NCBI RefSeq assembly: GCF_020085105.1
Contig: NC_058051.1
Span: 586,001 to 650,000, forward strand
Reading direction: 5' to 3'
Source of the DNA: Siniperca chuatsi
Taxonomy: Eukaryota; Chordata; Actinopteri; Centrarchiformes; Sinipercidae
DNA length: 64,000 nucleotides
Each line of letters opens with the position of its first letter. The first letter of the stretch is position 1. The notes beneath the pieces are model-generated. The model ran no database searches. It saw only the letters and a list, made by a program, of their open reading frames with translations, and was not told the origin of the DNA. This document shows, piece by piece, positions 1 to 11,484 of the stretch. Both the position numbers and the translations under genes were made by a program.

Positions 1-266
1 TGGTATGGCGTTTGGCCTTTGCATTGGTATGGCGTTTGGCCTTTGCGTTGGTATGGTATGGCGTTTGGCCTTTGCATTGGTATGGCGTTTGGCCTTTGCG
101 TTGGTATGGTATGGCGTTTGGCCTTTGCATTGGTATGGCGTTTGGCCTTTGCGTTGGTATGGTATGGCGTTTGGCCTTTGCGTTGGTATGGCGTTTGGCC
201 TTTGCGTTGGTATGGCGTTTGGCCTTTGCGTTGGTATGGCGTTTGGCCTTTGCGTTGGTATGGCGT
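1..266. repeat. 24-bp minisatellite, cut by the window edge
   Basis: About eleven head-to-tail copies of a 24-bp unit (TGGTATGGCGTTTGGCCTTTGCGT). Copies differ by CAT/CGT in the last bases, and some carry an extra 5-bp GGTAT, giving 29-bp units. The array starts before base 1 and ends in a partial unit near 266. All three plus-strand frames stay open through it (Trp/Leu/Ala/Val-rich, e.g. MAFGLCVG), which is a by-product of a unit length divisible by three with no stop; I do not call it coding. Confidence 0.95.
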
Positions 267-1136
267 TTGCGTTGCGGCTCTTCTGCTGTTCATATGAGCG
301 TCGCTGTCGAGCCGCGGCGGCAGGCTGCGAATGTTTTTCCTCTGCACAGCACAGCGAGGTGAAGTTGCTTACCTTGATAACATGTTGGCGCGCTTGCCGA
401 AAACCACAGTAGGAGTGTGGGGCTGGCAGGGCGTGGTTATCCCCTGCTGTAGTGGAAACACGTCATCGACCCGGGCCCAGGGAAACACCCGATCTGAACA
501 GATCTTCATGTCAGACGGAGTGACCCTTTAATACCTCAGGAGCAGCCCACCAGCTAAATGTTAGCTAAATATACAGTGTGTAGCTAAACCTGACTTGAAT
601 GCACTATAATTGCATGTTACATTACATGCATGAGACTTAATACCTACAACCTAAAGAGTTCTAATGTTTGTCAGTGCATCCGGATTCATTTCATAGGCAG
701 ATCCAACATGTTACCCACCTGCTTTATTTGAGACATCAGTGTAAACAGTGATGTCTAAGCTGCAGGTGGGAGAAGTACTCACGCCATTTACTTAAGTACT
801 AATACCACAACGTAAAAATACTCCACTGGTCCAGCTAGTTTGAACTACTTAAATACACATATGTGTTCCAGTGATGGCGACAAAGTGCTGCAGCACACAT
901 CTGCTTTCATCTTTTGGATATTTCTCTAATCTTTGCTGTTATAACCTCAATAAATCAGATTAAACCTGGTGAGAAGTTTAGAGGGGAAATGTCTCTTCGG
1001 TGGAAATAACTGCGACGTCTGAAACATGACAGGACACACACACAGGTTGGGAGCCACTGGTTCAATCTAACTGTATTTTACAAGCTTGTCATATGTTATC
1101 TAACCAGTAAGTAACCAGATGAATGCACTGCCATAC

Positions 1137-1255
1137 AGCATTTCCCTCTGAGATGTAAAGAGTAAAAGTGTAAAGTAGCATGAAATGGAAGCACTTAAGT
1201 AAAGTACAAGTACCTCAGATTTGTACTTCAGTTCAGTAAATGAGTAAATGTCCTT
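1137..1255 (+). mobile_element. hAT-like MITE 3' end remnant
   Basis: The block reading TTTCCCTCTGAGATG ... AAAGTAGCATGAAATGG ... AAGTAAAGTACAAGTACCTC also occurs, diverged, at 21,938-22,046. The matching 5' end type occurs at about 764-832 and 53,036-53,120. Repetition within the window shows it is dispersed; the hAT assignment is from general knowledge of fish repeats. Confidence 0.55.
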
Positions 1256-1430
1256 TTGAAAGGTAAGAAAGTTGCTTTGGAAACCTTTTTTCCTCTGATT
1301 CATTGTACGCTTTGCCATTATGAAGTGATTTTTATAATGCAGAATGAGTTTAAAGCTTATTTTTGTAACCAGCTGGTGGGAAGAGTGATGCTGCAACTGA
1401 ACCAGACATCCTCGCACGTTTGGACCTGAG

Positions 1431-1466
1431 CCGAGCTTTACGCGCAGATCTGTGCGTAAAGCTCGG
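1431..1466. repeat. 36-bp near-perfect palindrome
   Basis: The stretch reads almost the same on both strands: arms CCGAGCTTTACGC and GCGTAAAGCTCGG surround a central CAGATCTG, with one mismatched pair next to the centre. It could extrude as a cruciform or be a dimeric protein site. No transposon-like flanks were recognised. Confidence 0.85.
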
Positions 1467-1914
1467 GCTGTTTGGTTCAGCAGCCTTTTCCTACAGGACA
1501 GTAAATCCCAGTTAGAGCCGAAGACACGCTGCTGGCGGGTCCCGTGCTCCTGCAGAACCAGATCCCGCACGTGCCGCGTCTCTGCAACATGAAGACTTGA
1601 CGGTGCCGGTGTTAGCTGGCACCGGAGGCTCGTTATGTTTACTAACCCCGGGGCAGATCATCTGCTTGCTGTGCCCGCGGACACACCGTGTGAGCATGAG
1701 TAAACACACTGGACGGTAACGTGTCAAAATTAAATAATAATAAACTCCATTGGAGTTAAATGTTCCCGTCCAACACACCGGTTTATTTAACGTCCCCTCT
1801 GAACGGGAGCCGATTCAACCACAGACTCAGCTGTTGTGCAAAATCATTATTTTACTACAATACAAACAATTACAAGGCAGCTCTACGTCATCCAACAAGA
1901 ACATAATAAATAAT

Positions 1915-2398
1915 AAATACATTTACAATCGTTTATTATTGAACAGCTCACATGTGAAAAAGGAAACCAGAGTTCTGAGAACAGCAGAGAGGAGGGACCG
2001 CCTTAGCGCTTGTGACTGAGGAGCTCGGTGCCGGTTCCGGTAACAGGGACGTGCAGAGACCCGGAGCCGTCCCGCCTGCTGACACAACAACAACAACACA
2101 TCAGCATCACGTGACATCAGCACCACATTCAGCCGCCCCCACTTCTCTCTTAATAACAGAACATTACAACGCATCTTCATGTCAGTGCAGTTACAGTGGG
2201 TCATCAGTGAAAACGGGTTTGTGCAGTTTTACAGTAAGTCCTCTGTCACTGTGCTGCTTCATGTTGAATGCAGGAGAAGAAGATTTCCACTATAAGTTGG
2301 TGTCTCCTGGTCTGTACATGGACCAACCAGACCAGGCTGCGTATGAATATGATCCTGCAAAGCATCATCTAACTGTCTGTCCTGCGCTTCATAAACAG
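1915..2398 (-). other. Probable 3'UTR exon and poly(A) site of the CNP gene
   Basis: On the minus strand a strong acceptor (TTTCCCTTTTCTCTCAG) ends at 2399, so a terminal non-coding exon would begin at 2398. AATAAA lies at 1936-1931. A donor (AAG|GTAAGG) sits two bases after the CNP stop codon at 2578/2577, giving a 179-bp intron in the 3'UTR. This matches the three-exon plan of natriuretic peptide genes, in which CNP-type peptides stop in exon 2. Inferred from splice signals only. Confidence 0.55.
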
Positions 2399-2489
2399 CT
2401 GAGAGAAAAGGGAAACTGAGCATGTAGAAACGGTCTCGGTCATCAAGAAAAGAATATAGTAAGTACAGTTTTTAAACTGGCATCTTTCC

Positions 2490-2571
2490 CCCTTGTCCCC
2501 CCGGTCCCCTGGTCCCCCGGTCCCCCGGTCCCCCTTGTCCCCCCGGTCCCCCGGTCCCCTGCTCCCCCGGT
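2490..2571 (-). repeat. G-rich GGGGGACC tandem tract in CNP intron 2
   Basis: The plus strand reads as repeated CCCCCGGT / CCCCTGGT / CCCCCTTGT units. In the direction of transcription this is about ten runs of four to six G separated by two to four bases, within a 179-bp intron. The run spacing satisfies the usual G-quadruplex pattern. Confidence 0.85.
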
Positions 2572-2579
2572 CCTTACCT

Positions 2580-3065
2580 TCAGCAGCCCAGCCCGCTGAA
2601 GGAGCCGATCCTCTCTAACCGGACGCCGAAGCAGCTCCTCAGCCCGCCCTTCTTGTACCGGCTCCACGAGCGCTTGGAGGTCCTCGTGAGGTCTTTGAAG
2701 AGACGCGCGAGGACGTTTTCTTTGGCCGCCAGAGCCGAGTTGCTGCGGTCGGAGGAGTCCCACGGCTGCTCCTCTGCAGCTCCGAACAGAGACTTGTCTG
2801 AGAGTCCATCCTTCCCCTCCGCCTCCGCCTCCTCCGAGGAGAAGTACGGCGCGTTGACCTCCTCCTCTAACAGCTGCTTCAGACTCTGCGGGGAAAACCA
2901 AACACAGAAGCTTTAACTCAGACACCCAGCGAGGTCACGGGGCTCCGCGTGCACAGGCCCAGTCGGACCCGGCCCTCTCACCTGTAGCTCAGAGACCGGC
3001 TTGGCTCCCACCACGCTCAGCAGTAGAAGCAGAGCTGCGCAGCAGACCCAGAGGTTTGGGTTCAT
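2580..3065 (-). CDS. C-type natriuretic peptide precursor (CNP-3/CNP-4-like)
   Basis: Secreted peptide hormone precursor, a ligand for guanylyl-cyclase natriuretic peptide receptors. Coding exons: 2982-3065 (28 codons) and 2580-2885 (101 codons plus TGA), joined in phase 0 across a 96-bp intron with a GTGAG donor and CCCCGCAG acceptor; 129 aa. Residues 1-21 form a signal peptide (hydrophobic CCAALLLLLSVVG, cleavage likely before KPVS). The acidic propeptide ends at dibasic KR and KK (106-107), releasing a 22-residue CNP at 108-129. Its 17-residue ring is CFGVRLERIGSFSGLGC with the stop right after the second Cys, the defining CNP feature (ANP and BNP have a tail). The usual Asp of the D-R-I-G core is Glu here. 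Synteny with clcn6 and mthfr points to the CNP-3 group that gave rise to ANP/BNP; sequence alone does not settle CNP-3 versus CNP-4, so no symbol is given. Confidence 0.93.
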
Positions 3066-3180
3066 TGTCTCTTCGGGTTGTTCGATCTTTCTCTGTGAGG
3101 GCTCGTTGGCGCGCGACTCTGTCCGTCCCTGCTCCTGTGTCTCGCGCTCGCCGGTTCTCTGCCGGTGGCCAGGTGCCGCC

Positions 3181-3251
3181 TTTATACGAGACCTGATTCC
3201 GTCACGAGGCCTGGGAAAATTAACGAGGTGTGACTAATGCTGCTGCACGTG
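3181..3251 (-). promoter_or_regulatory. CNP gene core promoter (TATA box, E-box)
   Basis: TATAAA on the minus strand at 3186-3181, 116 bp upstream of the CNP start codon, in a GC-rich context. A CACGTG E-box lies at 3246-3251 and a second at 3403-3408. Transcription would start near 3150-3155 with a 5'UTR of about 85-90 nt. Inferred from position and motif. Confidence 0.6.
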
Positions 3252-3259
3252 GGAGTGCA

Positions 3260-4213
3260 GGCTGGAAAATGGGACTGGAAGTGTTTTCAGGTCCAAACTC
3301 CTCCGCAGCTGTCGGACTGAAGACTCTCGGCGCTTCGTTGCTTCTGTTTGGAATAACTTCATCATTAGCTCTCAACTTATTGGAAAGCACGGCAGCTGGG
3401 TCCACGTGCCAGATAATGTGCCCCCCCCCACAGGCGTTTACACAAAACAGTATAATATAATGAGTTAATGTAAGTGAAATATCACCTGAGGAAGCTGTAT
3501 CTTGTCTGCAGCTGTTGTTTGCTCTTGATTTCACTGCATGTTTGGTTTTAAAACTGCTTCATAAAATAGTTTCAGTTTACAGTAAATAGCATCCTCTTAC
3601 ACCACCGGACATAATGTTAGCACTGGACAATTCTGCAAAATCATTTCTTTCTACAATAACAGAAACCACGCTCAGGATCAGGGAAGGCTCTGGTTATAGC
3701 TCAATAAAAACAAATGTTAATGGCAGGTCTGTAATGAGACGTGAACTTCAGTCTACTGCATGAAGGTGGGACGAGCTACACGCCCAGACTTTCCTCTAAA
3801 GGGAACACTGTAGGTCTCAGCACTGGACATTGGCTGTGCACTGGGGTTGCTGGTGTCACATGGTGGGACACTGAAGCACCGAAACTGAAGTGAGCTGCTG
3901 GTTGTTCCACAAAATGATGAATGAAACAATAACTGATTAAACTACAGAATGTGGCACTGCAAATGGTCTTTAACTGTAAAATCACGTGTATAAAGTGCTG
4001 AAGTTTTAGCTTTGGCAGGTTCCCCTCAGCTCTCTGTCCTGTCCTCTGTATCTCTGAGGTGAACAGTCAAATAAAAGTCTACTTCCTGCTGAGCTGCTGA
4101 GTGTAAACATGAGCCGTGTTGGTGTCGATTTTCTCTGTCTCCTACCTCACAAACATGCAGAGGCGGGATTCAGCGAAGGTGGACATTAAGATTCATTAGG
4201 AGTATGTCTGATT
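3260..4213. other. Upstream flank of the CNP gene, no gene seen
   Basis: Unique-looking AT-balanced DNA with a C9 run at 3421-3429. No exon, RNA gene or transposon end was recognised. It may contain distal promoter elements of the CNP gene. Confidence 0.5.
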
Positions 4214-4252
<39 letters not shown>

Positions 4253-4315
4253 CTCTATGCGTTTGTTTGTACTCTTGTTACCACCCCCACCCCCCCCCCT
4301 CCTCCTCCTCCTCCA
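4214..4315. repeat. (GT)n microsatellite followed by C-rich and CCT runs
   Basis: About 19 GT dinucleotides at 4214-4251, then CCCCCACCCCCCCCC and (CCT)n at about 4283-4312. Simple sequence. Confidence 0.95.
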
Positions 4316-4508
4316 CCTGACTGCCCTGCCACCATCAGACAGGTACCGGGGGTAAATGATGAGCGATTAGCCCTGGACCCTGGGAAGCAGAGCGCACTGT
4401 GTGGAGGAGGACGGCGGCTAATTGACATTTCAGCAGCGTCTCGACTGGAGGGCTATCATGGCAAACTGACTCAGGCCTCAGGGCGGCACTAAACGTCCCA
4501 CGTGTTTG

Positions 4509-7500
4509 TGACAGATGTGATGCTGTCAGACAGATGTGATGCTGATGACAGATGTGATGCTGATGACAGATGTGATGCTGTCAGACAGATGTGACGCTGT
4601 CAGACAGATGTGATGCTGATGACAGATGTGATGCTGATGACAGATGTGATGCTGTCAGACAGATGTGACGCTGTCAGACAGATGTGACGCTGTCAGACAG
4701 ATGTGATGCTGATGACAGATGTGATGCTGTCAGACAGATGTGATGCTGATGACAGATGTGATGCTGATGACAGATGTGATGCTGTCAGACAGATGTGACG
4801 CTGTCAGACAGATGTGACGCTGATGACAGATGTGATGCTGTCAGACAGATGTGATGCTGATGACAGATGTGATGCTGTCAGACAGATGTGACGCTGTCAG
4901 ACAGATGTGATGCTGTCAGACAGATGTGACGCTGATGACAGATGTGATGCTGTCAGACAGATGTGACGCTGATGACAGATGTGATGCTGATGACAGACGT
5001 GATGCTGATGACAGATGTGATGCTGATGACAGATGTGATGCTGTCAGACAGATGTGATGCTGATGACAGATGTGATGCTGTCAGACAGATGTGACGCTGA
5101 TGACAGATGTGATGCTGATGACAGATGTGATGCTGTCAGACAGACGTGATGCTGATGACAGATGTGACGCTGATGACAGACGTGATGCTGTCAGACAGAC
5201 GTGATGCTGTCAGACAGATGTGACGCTGATAACAGATGTGATGCTGATGACAGACGTGATGCTGATGACAGATGTGACGCTGATGACAGACGTGATGCTG
5301 TCAGACAGACGTGATGCTGTCAGACAGATGTGATGCTGTCAGACAGATGTGATGCTGATGACAGATGTGATGCTGTCAGACAGATGTGACGCTGTCAGAC
5401 AGATGTGACGCTGTCAGACAGATGTGATGCTGATGACAGATGTGATGCTGTCAGACAGATGTGATGCTGATGACAGATGTGATGCTGATGACAGATGTGA
5501 TGCTGTCAGACAGATGTGACGCTGTCAGGCAGATGTGACGCTGATGACAGATGTGATGCTGTCAGACAGATGTGATGCTGATGACAGATGTGATGCTGAT
5601 GACAGATGTGATGCTGTCAGACAGATGTGACGCTGTCAGACAGATGTGATGCTGTCAGACAGATGTGACGCTGATGACAGATGTGATGCTGTCAGACAGA
5701 TGTGACGCTGATAACAGATGTGATGCTGATGACAGACGTGATGCTGATGACAGATGTGATGCTGATGACAGATGTGATGCTGTCAGACAGATGTGATGCT
5801 GATGACAGATGTGATGCTGTCAGACAGATGTGATGCTGTCAGACAGATGTGATGCTGTCAGACAGATGTGACGCTGATGACAGATGTGATGCTGATGACA
5901 GATGTGATGCTGATGACAGATGTGATGCTGTCAGACAGACGTGATGCTGATGACAGATGTGATGCTGATGACAGATGTGATGCTGATGACAGATGTGATG
6001 CTGTCAGACAGACGTGATGCTGATGACAGATGTGATGCTGATGACAGACGTGATGCTGATGACAGATGTGACGCTGATGACAGATGTGATGCTGATGACA
6101 GATGTGATGCTGTCAGACAGATGTGATGCTGATGACAGATGTGATGCTGATGACAGATGTGATGCTGATGACAGATGTGATGCTGTCAGACAGATGTGAC
6201 GCTGATGACAGATGTGATGCTGTCAGACAGATGTGATGCTGTCAGACAGATGTGACGCTGATGACAGATGTGATGCTGATGACAGATGTGATGCTGATGA
6301 CAGATGTGATGCTGTCAGACAGATGTGATGCTGATGACAGATGTGATGCTGTCAGACAGACGTGATGCTGATGACAGATGTGATGCTGATGACAGATGTG
6401 ATGCTGTCAGACAGATGTGACGCTGTCAGACAGATGTGACGCTGTCAGACAGATGTGATGCTGTCAGACAGATGTGACGCTGATGACAGACGTGATGCTG
6501 ATGACAGACGTGATGCTGATGACAGACGTGACGCTGATGACAGATGTGACGCTGTCAGACAGATGTGACGCTGTCAGACAGATGTGACGCTGATGACAGA
6601 CGTGATGCTGATGACAGATGTGACGCTGATGACAGATGTGACGCTGATGACAGATGTGATGCTGATGACAGATGTGACGCTGATGACAGATGTGACGCTG
6701 ATGACAGACGTGATGCTGACGACAGATGTGATGCTGTCAGACAGATGTGATGCTGATGACAGATGTGACGCTGTCAGACAGATGTGATGCTGATGACAGA
6801 TGTGATGCTGATGACAGATGTGATGCTGATGACAGATGTGATGCTGATGACAGACGTGATGCTGACGACAGATGTGATGCTGTCAGACAGATGTGATGCT
6901 GATGACAGATGTGACGCTGTCAGACAGATGTGACGCTGATGACAGATGTGACGCTGTCAGACAGACGTGATGCTGATGACAGATGTGATGCTGATGACAG
7001 ATGTGATGCTGATGACAGACGTGATGCTGTCAGACAGACGTGATGCTGATGACAGATGTGACGCTGATGACAGATGTGACGCTGATGACAGATGTGACGC
7101 TGATGACAGACGTGACGCTGATGACAGACATGATGCTGATGACAGATGTGATGCTGATGACAGATGTGATGCTGACGACAGATGTGATGCTGATGACAGA
7201 TGTGATGCTGATGACAGACGTGATGCTGACGACAGATGTGATGCTGTCAGACAGATGTGATGCTGATGACAGATGTGATGCTGTCAGACAGATGTGACGC
7301 TGATGACAGATGTGACGCTGTCAGACAGACGTGATGCTGATGACAGATGTGATGCTGATGACAGATGTGACGCTGATGACAGATGTGACGCTGATGACAG
7401 ATGTGACGCTGATGACAGATGTGATGCTGATGACAGACGTGATGCTGTCAGACAGACGTGATGCTGATGACAGATGTGATGCTGATGACAGATGTGACGC

Positions 7501-10500
7501 TGATGACAGATGTGATGCTGATGACAGACGTGATGCTGATGACAGATGTGACGCTGATGACAGATGTGACGCTGATGACAGACGTGACGCTGATGACAGA
7601 CGTGATGCTGATGACAGATGTGATGCTGTCAGACAGATGTGATGCTGATGACAGATGTGATGCTGATGACAGACGTGATGCTGTCAGACAGACGTGATGC
7701 TGATGACAGATGTGACGCTGATGACAGATGTGACGCTGATGACAGATGTGACGCTGATGACAGATGTGATGCTGTCAGACAGATGTGATGCTGATGACAG
7801 ATGTGATGCTGATGACAGACGTGATGCTGTCAGACAGACGTGATGCTGATGACAGATGTGATGCTGATGACAGATGTGACGCTGATGACAGATGTGATGC
7901 TGATGACAGACGTGATGCTGATGACAGATGTGATGCTGATGACAGATGTGACGCTGATGACAGACGTGACGCTGATGACAGACGTGATGCTGATGACAGA
8001 CGTGATGCTGATGACAGATGTGATGCTGTCAGACAGACGTGATGCTGATGACAGATGTGACGCTGATGACAGACGTGATGCTGACGACAGATGTGATGCT
8101 GTCAGACAGACGTGATGCTGATGACAGATGTGATGCTGATGACAGACGTGATGCTGTCAGACAGACGTGATGCTGATGACAGATGTGATGCTGATGACAG
8201 ACGTGATGCTGACGACAGATGTGATGCTGTCAGACAGACGTGATGCTGATGACAGACGTGATGCTGACGACAGATGTGATGCTGTCAGACAGACGTGATG
8301 CTGATGACAGATGTGACGCTGATGACAGATGTGATGCTGATGACAGACGTGATGCTGACGACAGATGTGATGCTGTCAGACAGATGTGACGCTGATGACA
8401 GATGTGACGCTGTCAGACAGATGTGACGCTGATGACAGATGTGACGCTGATGACAGATGTGACGCTGATGACAGATGTGATGCTGATGACAGATGTGATG
8501 CTGATGACAGACGTGATGCTGATGACAGACGTGATGCTGACGACAGATGTGATGCTGTCAGACAGACGTGATGCTGATGACAGATGTGACGCTGATGACA
8601 GATGTGATGCTGATGACAGACGTGATGCTGACGACAGATGTGATGCTGTCAGACAGATGTGACGCTGATGACAGATGTGACGCTGTCAGACAGATGTGAC
8701 GCTGATGACAGATGTGACGCTGATGACAGACGTGATGCTGATGACAGATGTGATGCTGATGACAGATGTGACGCTGATGACAGATGTGATGCTGTCAGAC
8801 AGATGTGACGCTGATGACAGATGTGACGCTGTCAGACAGATGTGACGCTGATGACAGATGTGATGCTTATGACAGATGTGACGCTGATGACAGATGTGAC
8901 GCTGATGACAGATGTGATGCTGATGACAGATGTGACGCTGATGACAGATGTGACGCTGTCAGACAGATGTGATGCTGATGACAGATGTGACGCTGATGAC
9001 AGATGTGATGCTGATGACAGATGTGATGCTGATGACAGATGTGATGCTGATGACAGATGTGACGCTGTCAGACAGATGTGATGCTGATGACAGATGTGAC
9101 GCTGATGACAGATGTGATGCTGATGACAGATGTGACGCTGTCAGACAGATGTGATGCTGATGACAGATGTGACGCTGTCAGACAGATGTGATGCTGATGA
9201 CAGATGTGACGCTGATGACAGATGTGATGCTGATGACAGATGTGATGCTGATGACAGATGTGACGCTGTCAGACAGATGTGATGCTGATGACAGATGTGA
9301 CGCTGATGACAGATGTGATGCTGATGACAGATGTGACGCTGATGACAGATGTGACGCTGTCAGACAGATGTGATGCTGATGACAGATGTGACGCTGGTGA
9401 CAGATGTGATGCTGATGACAGATGTGACGCTGATGACAGATGTGATGCTGATGACAGATGTGACGCTGATGACAGATGTGACGCTGTCAGACAGATGTGA
9501 CGCTGATGACAGATGTGACGCTGATGACAGATGTGACGCTGATGACAGATGTGACGCTGATGACAGACGTGATGCTGATGACAGATGTGACGCTGTCAGA
9601 CAGATGTGACGCTGATGACAGATGTGATGCTGATGACAGATGTGACGCTGATGACAGATGTGACGCTGATGACAGACGTGATGCTGATGACAGACGTGAT
9701 GCTGATGACAGATGTGACGCTGTCAGACAGATGTGACGCTGATGACAGACGTGACGCTGATGACAGACGTGACGCTGATGACAGATGTGACGCTGTCAGA
9801 CAGATGTGACGCTGATGACAGATGTGACGCTGATGACAGATGTGATGCTGATGACAGATGTGACGCTGATGACAGATGTGACGCTGATGACAGACGTGAT
9901 GCTGATGACAGATGTGATGCTGATGACAGATGTGATGCTGATGACAGACGTGATGCTGATGACAGATGTGACGCTGATGACAGATGTGACGCTGATGACA
10001 GACGTGATGCTGATGACAGACGTGATGCTGATGACAGATGTGATGCTGATGACAGATGTGACGCTGTCAGACAGATGTGATGCTGATGACAGATGTGACG
10101 CTGATGACAGATGTGATGCTGATGACAGATGTGACGCTGATGACAGATGTGACGCTGTCAGACAGATGTGATGCTGATGACAGATGTGACGCTGGTGACA
10201 GATGTGATGCTGATGACAGATGTGACGCTGATGACAGATGTGATGCTGATGACAGATGTGGCGCTGATGACAGATGTGGACGCTGTCAGACAGATGTGAC
10301 GCTGATGACAGATGTGGCGCTGATGACAGATGTGGCGCTGATGACAGATGTGACGCTGATGACAGATGTGGCGCTGATGATGACGTGATGCTGATGACAG
10401 ATGTGGCGCTGTCAGACAGATGTGACGCTGATGACAGATGTGACGCTGATGACAGATGTGATGCTGATGACAGATGTGACGCTGATGACAGATGTGACGC

Positions 10501-11054
10501 TGATGACAGATGTGACGCTGATGACAGATGTGACGCTGATGACAGATGTGATGCTGATGACAGATGTGACGCTGATGACAGACGTGATGCTGATGACAGA
10601 CGTGATGCTGATGACAGATGTGACGCTGTCAGACAGATGTGACGCTGATGACAGACGTGACGCTGATGACAGATGTGACGCTGATGACAGATGTGACGCT
10701 GTCAGACAGATGTGACGCTGATGACAGATGTGACGCTGATGACAGATGTGACGCTGATGACAGATGTGATGCTGATGACAGATGTGACGCTGATGACAGA
10801 TGTGACGCTGATGACAGATGTGATGCTGATGACAGATGTGACGCTGATGACAGATGTGACGCTGATGACAGACGTGATGCTGATGACAGATGTGATGCTG
10901 ATGACAGATGTGATGCTGATGACAGACGTGATGCTGATGACAGATGTGACGCTGATGACAGATGTGACGCTGATGACAGACGTGATGCTGATGACAGACG
11001 TGATGCTGATGACAGATGTGACGCTGATGACAGATGTGATGCTGTCAGACAGAT
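4509..11054. repeat. Giant 18/19-bp tandem array, left part
   Basis: Uninterrupted head-to-tail copies of an 18-mer (GATGTGATGCTGATGACA) mixed with a 19-mer (GATGTGATGCTGTCAGACA) in which ATG is replaced by TCAG. Roughly 350 units. The 19-mers are frequent in the first 1.5 kb, thinner later and clustered in blocks. Most variation is T/C at two positions (GAYGTGAYG), making or removing CpG. GTGGCG variants appear at 10,258-10,410. The 18-mer keeps two plus-strand frames open (MLMTDV and DADDRC repeats) while the third has stops; each 19-mer shifts frame. I regard it as non-coding satellite/minisatellite DNA. Every unit contains CAGATG, an E-box of CANNTG type. Confidence 0.98.
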
Positions 11055-11484
11055 CAGAATCAGAATCAGAATCAGAAATACTTTATTGATCCCCGTAGGG
11101 AAACTCTTTGTTCCAGTAGCTCTTCTTTACGTCAGTGCACACAGGAGAAAACGATATTATACACTATAAACAGGTCAGAAATAAATTAAGTAACATGTTG
11201 GTATAAGTATAAGATAAACTAAGTGTCGAGTACCAAGTGGGTTTACTGGTAGATGGTGAAGTACAGTATAAATACAATGTCACTAATTATGTAATAAATA
11301 ATAGTAAAAGCGGAGGTGCATGTACTGTCGAGAGTAATTGAGGTATATCCGTAACAGTAATAAGAAAAACTAACAAGGGAAAACTAATATTGCACTTGAG
11401 TAGTAAACAGAATATTGCACAATTATTATTAAGATGTAATGCTCAATGTCCAGTTTAGTGACCTAGGGTCAAACAGACTAATCC

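Larger units (their letters stand above)
540..1900. other. Intergenic DNA with MITE-like remnants
   Basis: No gene is visible. Two blocks resemble the ends of a non-autonomous hAT-like element common in fish. One is about 764-832 (GAAGTACTCACGCC and then ACTTAAGTACTAATACCACA). The other is about 1137-1255 (TTTCCCTCTGAGATG, AAAGTAGCATGAAATGG, AAGTAAAGTACAAGTACCTC). Both lie in the orientation expected for one element spanning about 760-1260. The identification rests on remembered consensus wording, not on a search. Confidence 0.5.

Noticed and set aside
5..412. 135-codon Trp/Leu-rich frame at the left edge
   Set aside because: It is a translation of the 24-bp repeat, open in all three frames.
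2443..2925. 160-codon minus-strand frame over the CNP exon
   Set aside because: It is the wrong frame: the CNP exon 2 frame gives the diagnostic ring and stop, and this one runs into the G-rich intron repeat.
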